Below, one piece after another: positions 7,867 through 19,370 of a DNA stretch of 64,000 nucleotides; positions within the stretch are counted from its first letter, which is position 1; the number at the start of each line of letters is the position of its first letter. A program made the position numbers and the translations under genes. The DNA comes from Burkholderia paludis (GTDB taxonomy: Bacteria > Pseudomonadota > Gammaproteobacteria > Burkholderiales > Burkholderiaceae), in contig NZ_JPGL01000013.1 of NCBI RefSeq assembly GCF_000732615.1, positions 1 through 64,000 on the forward strand, written 5' to 3'. Below the pieces are notes generated by a model. The model made no database searches and was not told where the DNA came from. It saw nothing but the letters and a program-made list of their open reading frames with translations.

Positions 7867-8556
7867 ATGTTTCTACAAGGTTACGGCCCGCTGATCCTCG
7901 CAGGCACCTGGCAAACCGTCAAACTGGCGGTGCTTTCGCTTGTGCTGTCGTTCCTGCTGGGCCTGCTCGGCGCCGGCGCCAAGCTCTCGCGCAACCGCGT
8001 GACGAACGGCATCGGCACCGTCTACACGACACTGATCCGCGGCGTGCCCGACCTCGTGCTGATGCTGCTGCTGTTCTACAGCCTGCAGATCTGGCTGAAC
8101 ATGGCCACCGACGCGCTCGGCTGGGACCAGATCGACATCGACCCGTTCCTCGCCGGCGTGCTCGTGCTCGGCTTCATCTACGGCGCGTACTTCACCGAGA
8201 CGTTCCGCGGCGCGTTCCTGTCGGTGCCGCGCGGCCAGCTCGAGGCCGGCAGCGCATACGGCATGACGAACTGGCAGGTGTTCACGCGGATCATGTTCCC
8301 GCAGATGATGCGCTTCGCGCTGCCGGGCATCGGCAACAACTGGCAGGTGCTCGTGAAGTCGACCGCGCTCGTGTCGATCATCGGCCTGGCCGACGTCGTG
8401 AAGGCGTCGCAGGACGCCGGCAAGGGCACGCTGCGGTTCTTCTTCTTCACGCTGATCGCGGGTGCGGTCTACCTCGCCATCACGACGATCTCGAACTTCG
8501 TGCTGATGTGGCTCGAAAAGCGCTACTCGACCGGTGTCCGCAAGGCTGACCTATGA
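7867..8556 (+). CDS. hisQ: Basic amino acid ABC transporter permease HisQ
   Basis: A 229-residue inner-membrane permease of the HisMQ type. The N-terminus (LAGTWQTVKLAVLSLVLSFLLGL) is the first membrane helix, followed by RGVPDLVLMLLLFY, a hallmark of polar amino acid permeases. The EAA loop (LEAGSAYGMTNWQVFTRIMFPQ) contacts the ATPase. I took the ATG at 7867, preceded by AGGGA, rather than the longer open frame. Its stop overlaps the hisM start by 4 nt (ATGA), indicating coupled translation. It should pair with HisM as a heterodimeric channel. Confidence 0.94.
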   Translation: MFLQGYGPLILAGTWQTVKLAVLSLVLSFLLGLLGAGAKLSRNRVTNGIGTVYTTLIRGVPDLVLMLLLFYSLQIWLNMATDALGWDQIDIDPFLAGVLVLGFIYGAYFTETFRGAFLSVPRGQLEAGSAYGMTNWQVFTRIMFPQMMRFALPGIGNNWQVLVKSTALVSIIGLADVVKASQDAGKGTLRFFFFTLIAGAVYLAITTISNFVLMWLEKRYSTGVRKADL

Positions 8557-9266
8557 TCGAACTCATCCAAGAATACTGGCGCAACTATCTCTACACCGAC
8601 GGCTATCGCACCACCGGCGTCGCGATCACGCTGTGGCTGCTGGTCGTGTCGATCGGCCTCGGCTTCTGCCTGTCGGTGCCGCTCGCGGTCGCGCGCGTAT
8701 CGAAGAAGAAGTGGCTGTCCAGCGCCGTGTGGCTGTACACGTACGTGTTCCGCGGCACGCCGCTCTACGTGCAGCTGCTGCTCTGCTACACGGGCCTCTA
8801 CAGCCTGCAGGCCGTGCGCGGCACGCCGATGCTCGACGCGTTCTTCCGCGACGGGATGCACTGCACGCTGCTCGCGTTCACGCTGAACACCTGCGCGTAC
8901 ACCACCGAGATCTTCGCGGGCGCGATCAAGGCCACGTCGTACGGCGAGATCGAGGCCGCGCGCGCGTACGGGATGTCCACGTTCACGATGTACCGCCGCG
9001 TGATCCTGCCGTCGGCGCTGCGCCGCGCGCTGCCGCTGTACAGCAACGAAGTGATCCTGATGCTGCATGCGACGACGGTGGCCTTCACCGCGACCGTGCC
9101 GGACATCCTGAAGATCGCGCGCGACGTGAACTCGGCGACCTACATGTCGTTCCACGCATTCGGCATCGCCGCCCTGCTCTACCTCGCGATCTCGTTCACG
9201 CTCGTGTGGCTGTTCCGCCAGGCGGAGCGTCGCTGGCTCGCTTATCTGCGCCCGCAAGGCAAGTAA
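8553..9266 (+). CDS. hisM: Basic amino acid ABC transporter permease HisM
   Basis: A 237-residue polytopic permease that partners HisQ. Motifs include YVFRGTPLYVQLLL early and the EAA loop IEAARAYGMSTFTMYRRVILP. The start ATG overlaps the hisQ stop by 4 nt, and hisP begins 18 nt after its stop, so hisQMP is a tight unit. The C-terminus (FRQAERRWLAYLRP) resembles HisM. The inferred role is import of histidine, lysine, arginine or ornithine across the inner membrane. Confidence 0.94.
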   Translation: MIELIQEYWRNYLYTDGYRTTGVAITLWLLVVSIGLGFCLSVPLAVARVSKKKWLSSAVWLYTYVFRGTPLYVQLLLCYTGLYSLQAVRGTPMLDAFFRDGMHCTLLAFTLNTCAYTTEIFAGAIKATSYGEIEAARAYGMSTFTMYRRVILPSALRRALPLYSNEVILMLHATTVAFTATVPDILKIARDVNSATYMSFHAFGIAALLYLAISFTLVWLFRQAERRWLAYLRPQGK

Positions 9267-9284
9267 GTTTTCGCAGGACTATTG

Positions 9285-10064
9285 ATGAATTCCCAGACTC
9301 AAAAGCTTTTCGTCGACGATCTGCACAAGCGCTACGGCGACAACGAGGTGCTCAAGGGCGTGTCGCTGAAGGCGAACTCGGGCGACGTGATCAGCGTGAT
9401 CGGCTCGTCCGGCTCCGGCAAGAGCACCATGCTGCGCTGCATCAACTTCCTCGAGCAGCCGAACTCGGGCCGCATCTTCGTGGACGGCGAGGAAGTGCGC
9501 ACCGCGCTCGACAAGACGGGCGCGCTGCGCGCGGCCGACACGAAGCAGCTTCAGCGCGTACGCACCAAGCTCTCGATGGTGTTCCAGCACTTCAACCTCT
9601 GGTCGCACATGAACGTGCTAGAGAACGTGATGGAAGCACCCGTGAACGTGCTCGGCATTTCGAAGAAGGAAGCCGAGGCGCGTGCGCGCGAATATCTCGA
9701 GAAGGTCGGCCTCGCGCCGCGCGTCGAAAAGCAGTATCCGTCGCACCTGTCGGGCGGCCAGCAGCAGCGCGTGGCCATTGCGCGCGCGCTGGCGATGCAT
9801 CCGGACGTGATGCTGTTCGACGAGCCGACGTCGGCGCTCGACCCTGAACTGGTGGGCGAAGTGCTGAAGGTGATGCAGAAGCTGGCCGAGGAAGGCCGCA
9901 CGATGATCGTCGTTACGCACGAGATGGGTTTCGCGCGCAACGTGTCGAACCACGTGATGTTCCTGCATCAGGGCCGCGTCGAGGAAGAAGGCGTGCCGTC
10001 CGAGGTGTTTGCCAACCCGAAGAGCGAACGCCTGCGCGGCTTCCTGTCGGGCAGCCTCAAGTAA
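9285..10064 (+). CDS. hisP: Basic amino acid ABC transporter ATPase HisP
   Basis: A 259-residue ABC ATPase that powers HisQM. Walker A is GSSGSGKS, the signature is [15 protein letters not shown], Walker B is [12 protein letters not shown], and the switch His is in VVTHEMGF. The insertion [23 protein letters not shown] between Walker A and the Q-loop is a HisP-type feature. A TTG lies one codon upstream, but the ATG at 9285 is better spaced from AGGA at 9275-9278. It is the last gene of the operon. Confidence 0.95.
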   Translation: MNSQTQKLFVDDLHKRYGDNEVLKGVSLKANSGDVISVIGSSGSGKSTMLRCINFLEQPNSGRIFVDGEEVRTALDKTGALRAADTKQLQRVRTKLSMVFQHFNLWSHMNVLENVMEAPVNVLGISKKEAEARAREYLEKVGLAPRVEKQYPSHLSGGQQQRVAIARALAMHPDVMLFDEPTSALDPELVGEVLKVMQKLAEEGRTMIVVTHEMGFARNVSNHVMFLHQGRVEEEGVPSEVFANPKSERLRGFLSGSLK

Positions 10065-10127
10065 CGCACGTCGCGCATGACGCTCGAACGGGCGCCCGCG
10101 GTTCGCCGCGCGGCGCCCGTGTCGCGT

Positions 10128-10625
10128 TTACGCGGCGCTCACCGGCGCGTTGTCGGCGAACGCGCGCAGGGCGTCGCCGGCGAGCCGGTAACGCACCCAC
10201 TCGCTCTGCGGCGCCGCGCCGACGCTCTCGTAAAAGCGGATCGCCGGCTCGTTCCAGTCGAGCACGCTCCATTCGAAGCGCCCGCAGCCCGATTCGACCG
10301 CGATCCGCGCGAGCGCCTTCAGCAGCCGCAACCCGGCACCCGCGCCGCGAAAGCGCGGCGACACGTACAGATCCTCGAGATACAGCCCCTGACGGGCCAG
10401 CCACGTCGAATACGAGAAGAAATACACGGCGAAACCGGCCGGCTCGCCGTCGACCTCGCATATCAGCGCGCGCGCCGGCGATCCCTCGCCGAACAGGCTG
10501 CGCTCGAGCGACGCGGGCGTCGCGACCACTTCGTGCTCCGCCTTCTCGTAGACGGCCAGCTCGGTAATGAAACGCAGGATCAGCGGCACGTCGGCGACGG
10601 TGGCGCAACGGATGTCGATTTGCAC
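10128..10625 (-). CDS. GNAT acetyltransferase, SSAT/thialysine-type
   Basis: A 165-residue acetyl-CoA-dependent N-acetyltransferase. The acetyl-CoA loop is in LEDLYVSPRFRGAGAGLRLL, and GRFEWSVLDWNEPAIRFYESVGA is characteristic of the spermidine/spermine or thialysine N-acetyltransferase-like group, which acts on primary amines. The start is GTG at 10625 (MQIDIRCA). It is convergent with hisP and divergent from the LysR gene. Acetylation of a diamine or a lysine-like substrate is plausible next to a basic amino acid importer, but that is inference. Confidence 0.87.
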   Translation of the reverse strand: MQIDIRCATVADVPLILRFITELAVYEKAEHEVVATPASLERSLFGEGSPARALICEVDGEPAGFAVYFFSYSTWLARQGLYLEDLYVSPRFRGAGAGLRLLKALARIAVESGCGRFEWSVLDWNEPAIRFYESVGAAPQSEWVRYRLAGDALRAFADNAPVSAA

Positions 10626-10758
10626 GGGATGAGCCCTCCTCCGGCCCGGACTTGAAACGGAAAGCGGCGCCGCACAGCCGCGCTGGCGCCGATCGAACCG
10701 TCATGCTACGGTCATGACGCTACTGCAGGAAGTGCAGTTTCTTCATTCCGATCTGAAC

Positions 10759-11685
10759 ATGATGCATCCCGATCTGCGCCGCCTCGACCTGAACCTGCTG
10801 CTCGTGTTCGACGCGCTGTATCGCCACCGATCGGTCGCCGCGGCCGCGCACGAGCTCGCGCTGAGCCCGTCCGCATTGAGCCACGCGCTCGCGCGGCTGC
10901 GCGACGCGATCGGCGACGCACTGTTCGTACGCCTCGGCAACGAGATGCAACCGACCGTGCGCGCCGACGACATCGCCGCCTGGGCCGGCGACGCGCTCGA
11001 CGCGATGTCGAAGGGGCTCGCCCGCGCACGCCGCTTCGATCCCGCGCAGAGCGACCGCACGTTCGTGTTCGCGGCGAGCGACTACACCGCATTCGCCGTG
11101 CTGCCGGCGTTCCTGGCACGCATCCAGCACGTCGCGCCGCGCTTGCGGATCCGCGTCGTGCATTCCGACCGGAAGATCTCCGTCGACGAACTCGCGGCCG
11201 GCCGCATCGATTTTGCGCTCGGCTACCACGAGGAATCGGCGGCCGATGCGCCGGGCATCGAAGACTTCGACTGGTTCTCCGACGACTACGTCGTGATCGC
11301 GAGCGCCGCGCATCCGGACATTCGCCGGCGGCTGACGCTCGACCAGTACCTGGCCGCGCGCCACGTAGTCGTCACGCCGTGGAACGAGTCGCGCGGCGTC
11401 GTCGACTACGTGCTCGACCGGCTCGGCCTCGCTCGGCAGGTCGCCGTGCAGTTGCCGAGCGTACTGGCCGCGCCGTTCGTGATCGCGGAATCGGCGCTGC
11501 TGATGACCGTGCCGAACCGCGCCGCGCAGGCGCTGCGGCACGCGGCGCCGATCCGCATCTTCCCCGCGCCGTTCGAGATCCCGCGCTACACGGTGAAGGT
11601 CTACTCGCACGCGAAGCATGCGCGCACCGATGCGCACCGCTGGATTCGCGCGCAGTTGCTCGATGCGCGGCCGGCGCCCGGCTGA
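10759..11685 (+). CDS. LysR-family transcriptional regulator
   Basis: A LysR regulator of about 308 residues. The N-terminal winged helix (LDLNLLLVFDALYRHRSVAAAAHELALSPSALSHALARLRDAIGDALFVR) is textbook, with the NodD/LinR-like signature LDLNLL, and the rest is the periplasmic-binding-like effector domain. The start is uncertain: I chose the ATG at 10759 (MMHPDLRR), the usual distance before the helix-turn-helix, but the frame is open from 10714. No clear ribosome site is seen at either. It is divergent from the GNAT gene, its probable target. The effector is unknown. Confidence 0.88.
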   Translation: MMHPDLRRLDLNLLLVFDALYRHRSVAAAAHELALSPSALSHALARLRDAIGDALFVRLGNEMQPTVRADDIAAWAGDALDAMSKGLARARRFDPAQSDRTFVFAASDYTAFAVLPAFLARIQHVAPRLRIRVVHSDRKISVDELAAGRIDFALGYHEESAADAPGIEDFDWFSDDYVVIASAAHPDIRRRLTLDQYLAARHVVVTPWNESRGVVDYVLDRLGLARQVAVQLPSVLAAPFVIAESALLMTVPNRAAQALRHAAPIRIFPAPFEIPRYTVKVYSHAKHARTDAHRWIRAQLLDARPAPG

Positions 11686-12245
11686 ACCCGGCGCGGCGCG
11701 CGCCTTGCCTTGCGTGGCGCCCCGAGACAGGCGCCGGCAGGCGACGTCCTGCGGTCGCCATTCATTACGAATTCCTTTCCAATTACTCACTTTCGGCGCT
11801 TACGCCCGCGCCCCGGCAACGTCAATAGTGGCAATCCTTGACCCATGTTCCCGGAATTCGTGTCTCCCTTGCGCGACAAGGGTTTTCCGTTAATTGCAAA
11901 CCCTTGACGCCCCCGTTGCGCACCGTGTTGCATGGCAATTTGGCGACATGTGTTAGTCAAACAACGATTTCCATCGCCACAAAATTGTATTTTTGCTAAA
12001 TTAGTAACCAAAGTAGCAAAACGAAGTTCGTGAAATGTAGTTTAGCTTCACGACACTACAAGGAGACCCCGCAGGCCGACCCGGCTGCGCGGGACCGCTC
12101 AACGGTTTTCCGTCCGCTTGCCCGCGTGCCGCGCTTACCGGCCCTGCACGAGGTCTCCCTGGTTATCCCGCTTTTGCCCGGGCGCGCATGCTCCGGGCAT
12201 CTCGTGCAGTCTGGGTTGACTTTTTGACAGGGTATGGAGGAGATG
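11686..12245 (+). promoter_or_regulatory. Porin promoter region and long structured leader
   Basis: This 560-bp stretch has no supported gene. Its middle (about 11930-12055) is the most AT-rich part of the window and presumably holds the porin promoter. An inverted repeat TCGTGAA/TTCACGA spans 12028-12053. Further down a perfect 9-bp inverted repeat, CTGCACGAG (12144-12152) and CTCGTGCAG (12201-12209), encloses a second GC-rich hairpin (CCCGGG near 12178, CCGGG near 12192), giving a nested structure just before the ribosome site GGAGG at 12236-12240. Confidence 0.55.
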
Positions 12246-13322
12246 ATGAAGAAAGCTTTGGTCGCGGCCGCGCTGATGGCTGCTGGGGTGGTGACGGCGC
12301 ACGCGCAGAGCAGCGTCACGCTGTATGGCCGCCTGGATGCGGGCATCGAGTACCTGAACGGCCTGCAAAACGGCCACCAAGTGCGCGCGGAAAGCGGCGA
12401 CTGGGGCACGAGCCTGTGGGGCTTGAAGGGCACCGAGGACATCGGCGGCGGCAACAAGGTCCTGTTCCACCTCGAAGGCGCATTCAACACGATGACGGGC
12501 GGCTTCAGCGGCTCGATCTGGGATCGTTATGCCACGGTCGGCATCTCCAACGACCGCTACGGTACGCTGCTGCTGGGTCGCGAACTCGCGATCGCCAACG
12601 GCGTGTGGGACTTCGACCCGTTCGGCCAGTCGGCCTGGTCGACCGCCTCGCTGGTGCGCGGCCGTAACTGGAACAAGACGAGCAACAACGTTTCGTACCA
12701 GTCGCCGTCGCTCTACGGCCTCGACTTCTACGGCCAGTTCTCGTTCTCGAACTCGACCAGCTTCAACGGCAACACGACGGCCGGCCAGCCGGGCCGCGCA
12801 GCCGGCGCACAGGTCACCTATACGAACTCGCTGTTCCAGTTGCGCGGCATCTACGACGAAACGCGCGACAGCAACGGCCACTTCTCGGACGTGTTCAACT
12901 ACTCGCGCGAATACTTCGCGGGCGTGAACGTGTTCCTCGGCCAGTTCAAGCTGCAGGCGGCCTACCAGGCATCGCGCGCGGACGGCAGCGGCGGCCCGGC
13001 GGTCAACGCCGGCATCACCGGCACCCAGCAGGTCTGGGGCGGCGTGACGTGGCAGGCAACGCCGGCGGCGGCGCTGATCGCGGCCGCGTATCACGTGAAC
13101 GCGAACAACGGCGGCGGCAACGCGAACATCTACACGGTCGGCGGTTCGTACAACATCTCGAAGCGCACGCTGTTCGACCTGCAGGTCGCGACGGTGCGCA
13201 ACAGCAAGAATGCGAACTTCGGCCTGAACGCGAACGGCGCCGGCACGGCCGTTTCGACCGGCAACCCGAATCCGGGCGGCAGCCAGACCGGCGTCTACGC
13301 CGGCATCCAGCACCTGTTCTGA
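12246..13322 (+). CDS. General porin, OmpC/Omp38-like
   Basis: A 358-residue outer-membrane porin. The signal peptide ends at AHA|QSSVTLYGRLDAGIEY, and the mature start is the Gram_neg_porin signature of Burkholderia porins. Alternating beta-strands follow, and the chain ends in ...GIQHLF with the terminal Phe needed for BAM recognition. It should form a trimeric 16-strand channel for small hydrophilic solutes. Two adjacent ATGs exist; the second (12246) is better spaced from GGAGG. It is monocistronic, behind a long AT-rich promoter region and structured leader and followed by a strong terminator, as expected for a highly expressed regulated porin. Confidence 0.94.
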   Translation: MKKALVAAALMAAGVVTAHAQSSVTLYGRLDAGIEYLNGLQNGHQVRAESGDWGTSLWGLKGTEDIGGGNKVLFHLEGAFNTMTGGFSGSIWDRYATVGISNDRYGTLLLGRELAIANGVWDFDPFGQSAWSTASLVRGRNWNKTSNNVSYQSPSLYGLDFYGQFSFSNSTSFNGNTTAGQPGRAAGAQVTYTNSLFQLRGIYDETRDSNGHFSDVFNYSREYFAGVNVFLGQFKLQAAYQASRADGSGGPAVNAGITGTQQVWGGVTWQATPAAALIAAAYHVNANNGGGNANIYTVGGSYNISKRTLFDLQVATVRNSKNANFGLNANGAGTAVSTGNPNPGGSQTGVYAGIQHLF

Positions 13323-13382
13323 TCGGGCGCCGTCAAAGAACGATTCGGCAACACTTTCCACGCTGCTGCGAGAGGCGCGTAT

Positions 13383-13418
13383 CGGTGCGGTACCCAACCG
13401 GGTATCGCACCGTTTTTT
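13383..13418 (+). terminator. Rho-independent terminator after the porin
   Basis: The stem CGGTGCGGTACCC / GGGTATCGCACCG, with one G-T wobble and a 4-nt loop, is followed by six T residues (13413-13418). Confidence 0.87.
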
Positions 13419-13458
13419 ATTGGCGGGGCCCGAAACGGCCCGCGGACGAATGCGGCGC

Positions 13459-15602
<2,144 letters not shown>

Positions 15603-15715
15603 GACGGGATCGGCGCAGCCCGGCGGCGCGCCCTGAACGGCTGACGAAATCATCCCGGGGGCGGGGGCCGCGCAGGCCCGCGCATCCGGCGACACAGAAC
15701 GGTACGGATTCACGC

Positions 15716-16894
15716 TTGAAACACGAACGCATCGATTATCGCACGGGCATCCTGTCGTCCCCCGCCGAGGTGCCCGCCGCCGAATGGAACGCGCTGCTCG
15801 ACGGCGACGCGCAGCCGACGCCGTTCCTGCGCCACGAATTCCTCGACGCGCTGCACGCCTCGCACTGCGCGGTCGACGCGACCGGCTGGTCGCCGCATTT
15901 CGTCACGCTGACCGACCCGCGCACGGGCCGGCTCGCGGCCGCAGCGCCCGTCTACGCGAAGCAGCATTCGTACGGCGAATACGTGTTCGACTGGGCGTGG
16001 GCCGACGCGTACCAGCGCAACGACCTGCCCTACTACCCGAAGCTGCTGTGCGCGGTGCCGTTCACGCCCGTGCAGGGCACGCGCCTCATCGCGGCCGACG
16101 ACGACGCGCGCCGCCGGCTGGCCGCCACGCTGCTGGCCTTCGCCGAGCAGAGCGACGTGTCGTCGCTGCACGTGCTGTTCCCGACCGGCGACGAAGCGGC
16201 GCTCCTCGAATCGATGGGGATGATGCTGCGCGAAGGCGTGCAGTTCCACTGGGTCAACGACGGCTACCGCCACTTCGACGACTTCCTCGCCACGCTCGAG
16301 CAGAAGAAGCGCAAGAACATCCGCGCGGAGCGCCGCAAGGTGCACGATGCCGGCGTGACGTTCCGGCGCCTGACCGGCGACCGGATCACCGACGCCGACT
16401 GGCGCTTCTTCTCGCGCTGCTACCGGCAGACCTACCGCGAACACTATTCGAGCCCGTACCTGAACCTCGACTTCTTCCGCACGATCGGCGCGACGATGCC
16501 CGAGAACCTGCTGCTCGTGATCGCGGAAGCCGGCGGCCAGCCGATCGCGAGCGCGCTGGCCGTGTACCGGCGCGGCGAGCACGGCGGCGGCACGCTGTAC
16601 GGCCGCTACTGGGGCGCGCTCGAACAGGTCCCGTGCCTGCATTTCGAAACGGCCTACTACCAGTTGCTCGAGTTCTGCATCGAAGCCGGGCTCGATACCT
16701 TCGAGGGCGGCGCGCAGGGCGAACACAAGCTGGCGCGCGGCTTCCTGCCGACCGTCACGCACTCCGCGCACTGGCTCGCGCACCCGGCGTTCTCGGATGC
16801 GGTCGCGCGCTTTCTCGAGCGCGAGACCGAGCACATCCACGCCTACGTCGACGAACTGCGCGAACACGATCCGTTCCGGCGCGGCACGCCATAG
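15716..16894 (+). CDS. FemAB-like GNAT-fold protein (DUF482 family)
   Basis: A 392-residue soluble protein of the FemAB_like/DUF482 group, in which two GNAT folds are repeated. Recognisable stretches are FLRHEFLDAL near residues 38-47, VYAKQHSYGEYVFDWAWADAY, LEQKKRKNIRAERRKV, and the C-terminal GAQGEHKLARGFLPT. Members are annotated as peptidogalycan biosynthesis or N-acetyltransferase proteins, but the reaction is not established. The only start in the right place is TTG at 15716 (MKHERIDYRTG), with weak ribosome-site support. It is divergent from nadE, with 113 nt between them. Confidence 0.88.
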   Translation: MKHERIDYRTGILSSPAEVPAAEWNALLDGDAQPTPFLRHEFLDALHASHCAVDATGWSPHFVTLTDPRTGRLAAAAPVYAKQHSYGEYVFDWAWADAYQRNDLPYYPKLLCAVPFTPVQGTRLIAADDDARRRLAATLLAFAEQSDVSSLHVLFPTGDEAALLESMGMMLREGVQFHWVNDGYRHFDDFLATLEQKKRKNIRAERRKVHDAGVTFRRLTGDRITDADWRFFSRCYRQTYREHYSSPYLNLDFFRTIGATMPENLLLVIAEAGGQPIASALAVYRRGEHGGGTLYGRYWGALEQVPCLHFETAYYQLLEFCIEAGLDTFEGGAQGEHKLARGFLPTVTHSAHWLAHPAFSDAVARFLERETEHIHAYVDELREHDPFRRGTP

Positions 16895-16960
16895 CCGGCA
16901 CATGCGCCGGGGCGCAGCGTGCCCCGGCCCGGCCGCGCGCCTGCCGCGTCGCGGCGCCGC

Positions 16961-19219
16961 TCAATGCGCGGCGAGCGTCACCGTCCTCGACAGCGCCTGC
17001 GGATCGCGCGACGACGCGGCCGCCGACAACACGTAGCTGCCTGCCCCGATCCGCCACGCATGCGCATTCGCATCCCACACCGCGAAGCGTTGCGACGGCA
17101 CCGCGACGCCGACCGTGCGCGCCTCGCCCGGCTGCAGCGCGACCTTGGTCCAGCCGACCAGCCGCTGCGGCGGCTCGCCGAGCGACGCGGGCAGCGACGC
17201 GTAGATCTGCACCGTCTGCGTACCGGCCCGCGCGCCCGTGTTCGTCACCGTCACGCCGACCGTCACGTTGCCGGAGGCATCGGCCTGCGCGGTCATCGCC
17301 GACAACGCATACGTCGTGTACGACAACCCGAAGCCGAACGGAAACAGCGGCTCGATCGACTTCGCATCGAACCAGCGATAGCCGTACGCGAGCCCTTCCG
17401 CATACACGGTCCGCGTGTTCGCCGGATCGATCGCCGCTTGCGGCAAGTCGGCGTCCCGCTTCGGGAACGTCAGCGGCAGGCGGCCCGACGGGTTCGCGTC
17501 GCCGAACAGCAGGTCGGCGATCGCCTGCCCGCCCTGCACGCCCGGATACCATGCGTCGAGCACCCCGTGCACGTTCGCCAGCCACGGCATCAGCACCGGG
17601 CTGCCGTTCTGGAGCACGACGATCACGCGCTTCGCCTTTGCCGCGACCGCGGCAATCAGCGCGTTCTGGTCGTATTGCTGGTTGTACGGATCGGCCTTCG
17701 CATCGGGCAGCGACAGGCTCGCGAGGTCGAGCCCTTCCGTCTGCCACTGCGTCGCGAACACGATCGCGACATCGGCCTGCGCGGCCGCGCTCGCGGCGGC
17801 ATTCGCGTCGGTCCCGTCCAGATAGCTGACCGCGGCGTTCGGCGCCTTCGCGCGGATCGCCGCGAGCGGCGCGGACTTGTACCAGGTCGCGCAGCCGCCG
17901 AACATCATGTCGGCAGGCTGCCGGCAGGCCGTCACCGCATTGCCGTCGATCGCCGGCACCGCGCCCGAGCCGCCGCCCGACAGCACGCCCGCGTCCGCAT
18001 GCCCACCGATCACGACGACCGACTTCAGCGCGCCGGCCGCCAGCGGCAGCACCGGCTGCGCATCGCCCGGCGCCGCCGCGTTCTTCAGCAGCACGGCGGC
18101 CTGCCGCGCGATCGCGAGCGCGTCGGCATGGCCGGCGGCTTCGTCGATCGCGCCGCCCGGCTGCGGCGGCGCGTCCATCACGCCGATGCGGATCAGCGTG
18201 CGCAGCTTGCGCTGCACCATGTCGTTCAAGCGCGCGGCCGACACGCTGCCGGCCTGCAGCGCCGCACGCAGCTTCGTGTTGAAGAACGAGCCGAGCGGCG
18301 CGTTGCCGTCGTCGGCCGCACCCGGCTGCTCCTCGTCGAGCCCCGCCTGCACGGCCGCGACGGTCGAATGCGTCGCGCCCCAGTCCGACTGCACGACGCC
18401 CTTGAAGCCCCATTCGTTCTTCAGCACCGTCGTCAGCAGATACGGGTTCTCGCACGCATACACGCCGTTCAGCTTGTTGTACGCGCACATCACGTTGCCT
18501 GGCCGGCCTTCCTTCACGCCGATCTCGAATGCGAGCAGTTCGGCCTCGCGCATGGTCCGCTCGTCGACGACCGAGTCGATCGTCATCCGGTTGGTTTCCT
18601 GATCGTTGAACGCGAAATGCTTGATCGTCGCGATCACCTTCCGCGCCTGCGTCGCCTGCGTGCGCGCGGCGCTCAGCGTGCCCGCGAGCACCGGGTCCTC
18701 GCCCATGTATTCGAACGTGCGGCCGTTGCGCGGCTCGCGCGCGAGGTTCACGCCGCCGCCGAGCCCTTCCGCGAAGCCGAGCGCGCGCAATTCGAGCGCG
18801 ATGCGCGCGCCGTAGGCGGCCGCGAGCGCCGGGTCCCAGGTCGCCGCGAGCGCGATCGGCGCCGGCAGAGCGGTCACGCGGGCGTTCTGCACGTTCACGC
18901 CGCCCGCCGAATCGACGCTGCTGACCGCCGGAATGCCGAGTCGCGGCACGCCCGGGATGTAGCTCGCACCGTTCAGCGCGCCGGCCGGAAACGGGCCGCC
19001 CAGACCGAGCGAGGGCATGCCCGTGCCATGCACGAGCTGCAGCTTTTCGTCGGTCGTCAGCTGCGCGACGAGCGTAGCCGCCCGCTGGTCGGCCGCCGCA
19101 TCGAGGTCGGCCGGCGCGGCCGGGTCCGCCTGGATGTCGTTGCCGCCGCACGACGCGAGCAGTACCGTGAGCGCGCACGCGGACGCGATCGTCGAACACC
19201 GGAACAGCGAAGTTTTCAT
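16961..19219 (-). CDS. Glycoside hydrolase family 3 beta-glucosidase lipoprotein
   Basis: A 752-residue GH3 enzyme. Order: lipoprotein signal with lipobox LLAS|C24, the GH3 N-terminal TIM barrel, the GH3 C-terminal alpha/beta domain, and a fibronectin-III-like tail (from about 640). The catalytic nucleophile is Asp279 in VVQSDWGATHSTV; GFAEGLGGGVNLAREPRNGRTFEYMGEDP and KHFAFNDQETNR are family substrate-site motifs. It probably cleaves beta-glucosides at the envelope. GGAGG sits just before the ATG at 19219. It is divergent from an AraC regulator, which may control it. Being a lipoprotein is notable, since many GH3 enzymes are periplasmic and soluble. Confidence 0.94.
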   Translation of the reverse strand: MKTSLFRCSTIASACALTVLLASCGGNDIQADPAAPADLDAAADQRAATLVAQLTTDEKLQLVHGTGMPSLGLGGPFPAGALNGASYIPGVPRLGIPAVSSVDSAGGVNVQNARVTALPAPIALAATWDPALAAAYGARIALELRALGFAEGLGGGVNLAREPRNGRTFEYMGEDPVLAGTLSAARTQATQARKVIATIKHFAFNDQETNRMTIDSVVDERTMREAELLAFEIGVKEGRPGNVMCAYNKLNGVYACENPYLLTTVLKNEWGFKGVVQSDWGATHSTVAAVQAGLDEEQPGAADDGNAPLGSFFNTKLRAALQAGSVSAARLNDMVQRKLRTLIRIGVMDAPPQPGGAIDEAAGHADALAIARQAAVLLKNAAAPGDAQPVLPLAAGALKSVVVIGGHADAGVLSGGGSGAVPAIDGNAVTACRQPADMMFGGCATWYKSAPLAAIRAKAPNAAVSYLDGTDANAAASAAAQADVAIVFATQWQTEGLDLASLSLPDAKADPYNQQYDQNALIAAVAAKAKRVIVVLQNGSPVLMPWLANVHGVLDAWYPGVQGGQAIADLLFGDANPSGRLPLTFPKRDADLPQAAIDPANTRTVYAEGLAYGYRWFDAKSIEPLFPFGFGLSYTTYALSAMTAQADASGNVTVGVTVTNTGARAGTQTVQIYASLPASLGEPPQRLVGWTKVALQPGEARTVGVAVPSQRFAVWDANAHAWRIGAGSYVLSAAASSRDPQALSRTVTLAAH

Positions 19220-19283
19220 TGATCCTCCAGAATCGTTCTGTTGTACTTGTCGCCACACTCCAGCGTCCGAGTCTAAGAATCGA

Positions 19284-19304
19284 CCGGTCACCACGCTTGA
19301 CCGG
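19284..19304. promoter_or_regulatory. Inverted repeat in the GH3/araC divergent promoter
   Basis: CCGGTCA (19284-19290) and TGACCGG (19298-19304) form a perfect 7-bp inverted repeat with a 7-nt spacer, between the GH3 gene and the AraC-family gene. It is a candidate regulator site; AraC proteins more often use direct repeats, so another regulator is possible. Confidence 0.4.
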
Positions 19305-19370
19305 CAGGAGCACGCGTTGACCTCTCGCAGCGGGTACAAACCCGAACGGCAATGACGACAGGGGGCAGAC

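Noticed and set aside
16919-19222. 767-codon open frame antisense to the GH3 gene
   Set aside because: No recognisable motif, shadow-type amino acid composition, and the GH3 frame is complete with a lipobox and catalytic Asp.
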